Below are positions 63,957 through 64,000 of a stretch of 64,000 nt of DNA, piece after piece. The notes beneath the pieces were generated by a model. The model was given only the letters and a program-made list of their open reading frames with translations. It was not told the origin of the DNA and made no database searches. The position numbers were made by a program, and so were the translations under genes. The stretch is taken from NCBI GenBank assembly GCA_030533445.1, contig JARPUW010000263.1, positions 1 through 64,000 on the forward strand, read 5' to 3'. This stretch comes from Cyprinodon diabolis (Eukaryota > Chordata > Actinopteri > Cyprinodontiformes > Cyprinodontidae). Position 1 is the stretch's first letter. Each line of letters opens with the position of its first letter.

Positions 63957-64000
63957 TCAGGCAATCATCTAGAGCTGAAAACTAACAATATAAAGTAGAT
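63957..64000. repeat. Partial monomer at the right edge
   Basis: The first 44 bases of a t3a monomer are cut by the window end. The array evidently continues beyond it, as it does at the left edge, where base 1 falls at a monomer boundary only because of the phase chosen. Confidence 0.95.

Larger units (their letters stand above)
1..64000. repeat. 177-bp satellite DNA array, uninterrupted
   Basis: The same ~177-bp unit repeats head to tail from the first to the last base. The first unit starts at 1 and the last, partial one at 63957. The 63,956 bp between equal 361 units of 177 bp plus a net 59 extra bases, which the +1 and -1 length variants explain. All units lie on the same strand. I saw no transposon, inversion, unique spacer, gene or RNA gene. 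Units usually differ from the consensus at zero to six positions. Long satellites of nucleosome-scale units are typical of centromeres and pericentromeric heterochromatin; assignment to a centromere is inference, because no kinetochore-specific sequence is visible. Confidence 0.98.
60768..64000. repeat. Right-domain HOR unit R6, partial, internally deleted
   Basis: R6 matches R5 at +6,023 bp from c73t (60840) through B, C, t46c (62054), D (62262), E, F and G to about 62,894. The offset then becomes +5,316 bp for a142t (63213, 63744) and t118c (63897). Four monomers (707 bp net) are therefore missing, including the 176-bp, I and c73a landmarks. The unit is cut by the window edge. Confidence 0.88.

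Noticed and set aside
1..64000. CRISPR array
   Set aside because: There are no short repeats separated by unique spacers; the full 177-bp unit repeats without intervening sequence.
1..64000. Primate alpha satellite or the Arabidopsis 178-bp centromere repeat
   Set aside because: The unit length is similar, but I see no resemblance to the alpha-satellite consensus, no CENP-B box, and no match to the Arabidopsis repeat as I know it.
1..64000. Bacterial, phage or plasmid sequence, rRNA or tRNA genes
   Set aside because: No coding structure, RNA gene motifs or replication functions were seen. The whole window is satellite.

Overview
The whole window is one uninterrupted tandem satellite array. 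It holds about 361 complete head-to-tail copies of a 177-bp monomer plus a 44-bp partial copy at the right edge, all on the same strand. I found no gene, RNA gene, transposon, inversion or unique spacer. Monomers are about 38% GC and have a single CpG, against roughly six expected from base composition, while TpG and CpA are common. That pattern, the nucleosome-sized unit, the layered higher-order structure and the megasatellite-like continuity point to a eukaryote with CpG methylation, most likely an animal and plausibly a vertebrate. The setting is probably centromeric or pericentromeric heterochromatin. I do not recognise the monomer as a named satellite and do not assign a species. Everything here comes from following diagnostic single-base variants by eye, not from a computed alignment.

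Monomer coordinates used throughout start at the T of 'tctggcaatc' (window base 1). Each monomer carries an exact 10-bp inverted repeat (86-95 with 123-132, 27-nt loop), the only conserved CpG (96-97), a HindIII site (67-72), an XbaI site (12-17) and an 8-bp palindrome (153-160). Length variants are 178 bp (extra G after base 83, or extra T after base 106) and 176 bp (one T lost from the T run at 56-60).

Variants define monomer types that recur in fixed order. B: extra G with c100a. C: g42t with t101a, except that some copies (e.g. 7801) lack t101a. D: a36t (absent in the 19318 copy), c65t, c78a, extra G, t101a. E: t85g. F: t3a, g55a, c100t, sometimes c167g. G: c30a. H: t54c, g55a, g86c. I: t44a, g86c. 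Other markers are t46c, c73a, c73t, c70t, a142t with c152a, and a79g.

Left domain (1 to about 27.6 kb): the cassette D-E-H recurs at irregular spacings of 30, 25, 15, 18, 20 and 19 monomers. The domain is a mosaic of overlapping segmental duplications (offsets 4,076, 4,430, 5,316 and 6,733 bp) with nested 2-, 3- and 6-monomer duplications.

Right domain (about 27.6 kb to the end): H disappears, D-E-F-G replaces D-E-H, and a true higher-order repeat (HOR) appears. Its basic unit is a 34-mer of 6,023 bp. Successive units are 35, 56, 28, 34 and 34 monomers, followed by a partial, internally deleted sixth. The 56-mer contains a 20-monomer (3,542 bp) tandem duplication with a recognisable crossover monomer at its junction. 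The 56-mer and 28-mer share the loss of the same six monomers, so they form one lineage within the array. The window therefore records recent unequal exchange, block deletion and local amplification within a single satellite.
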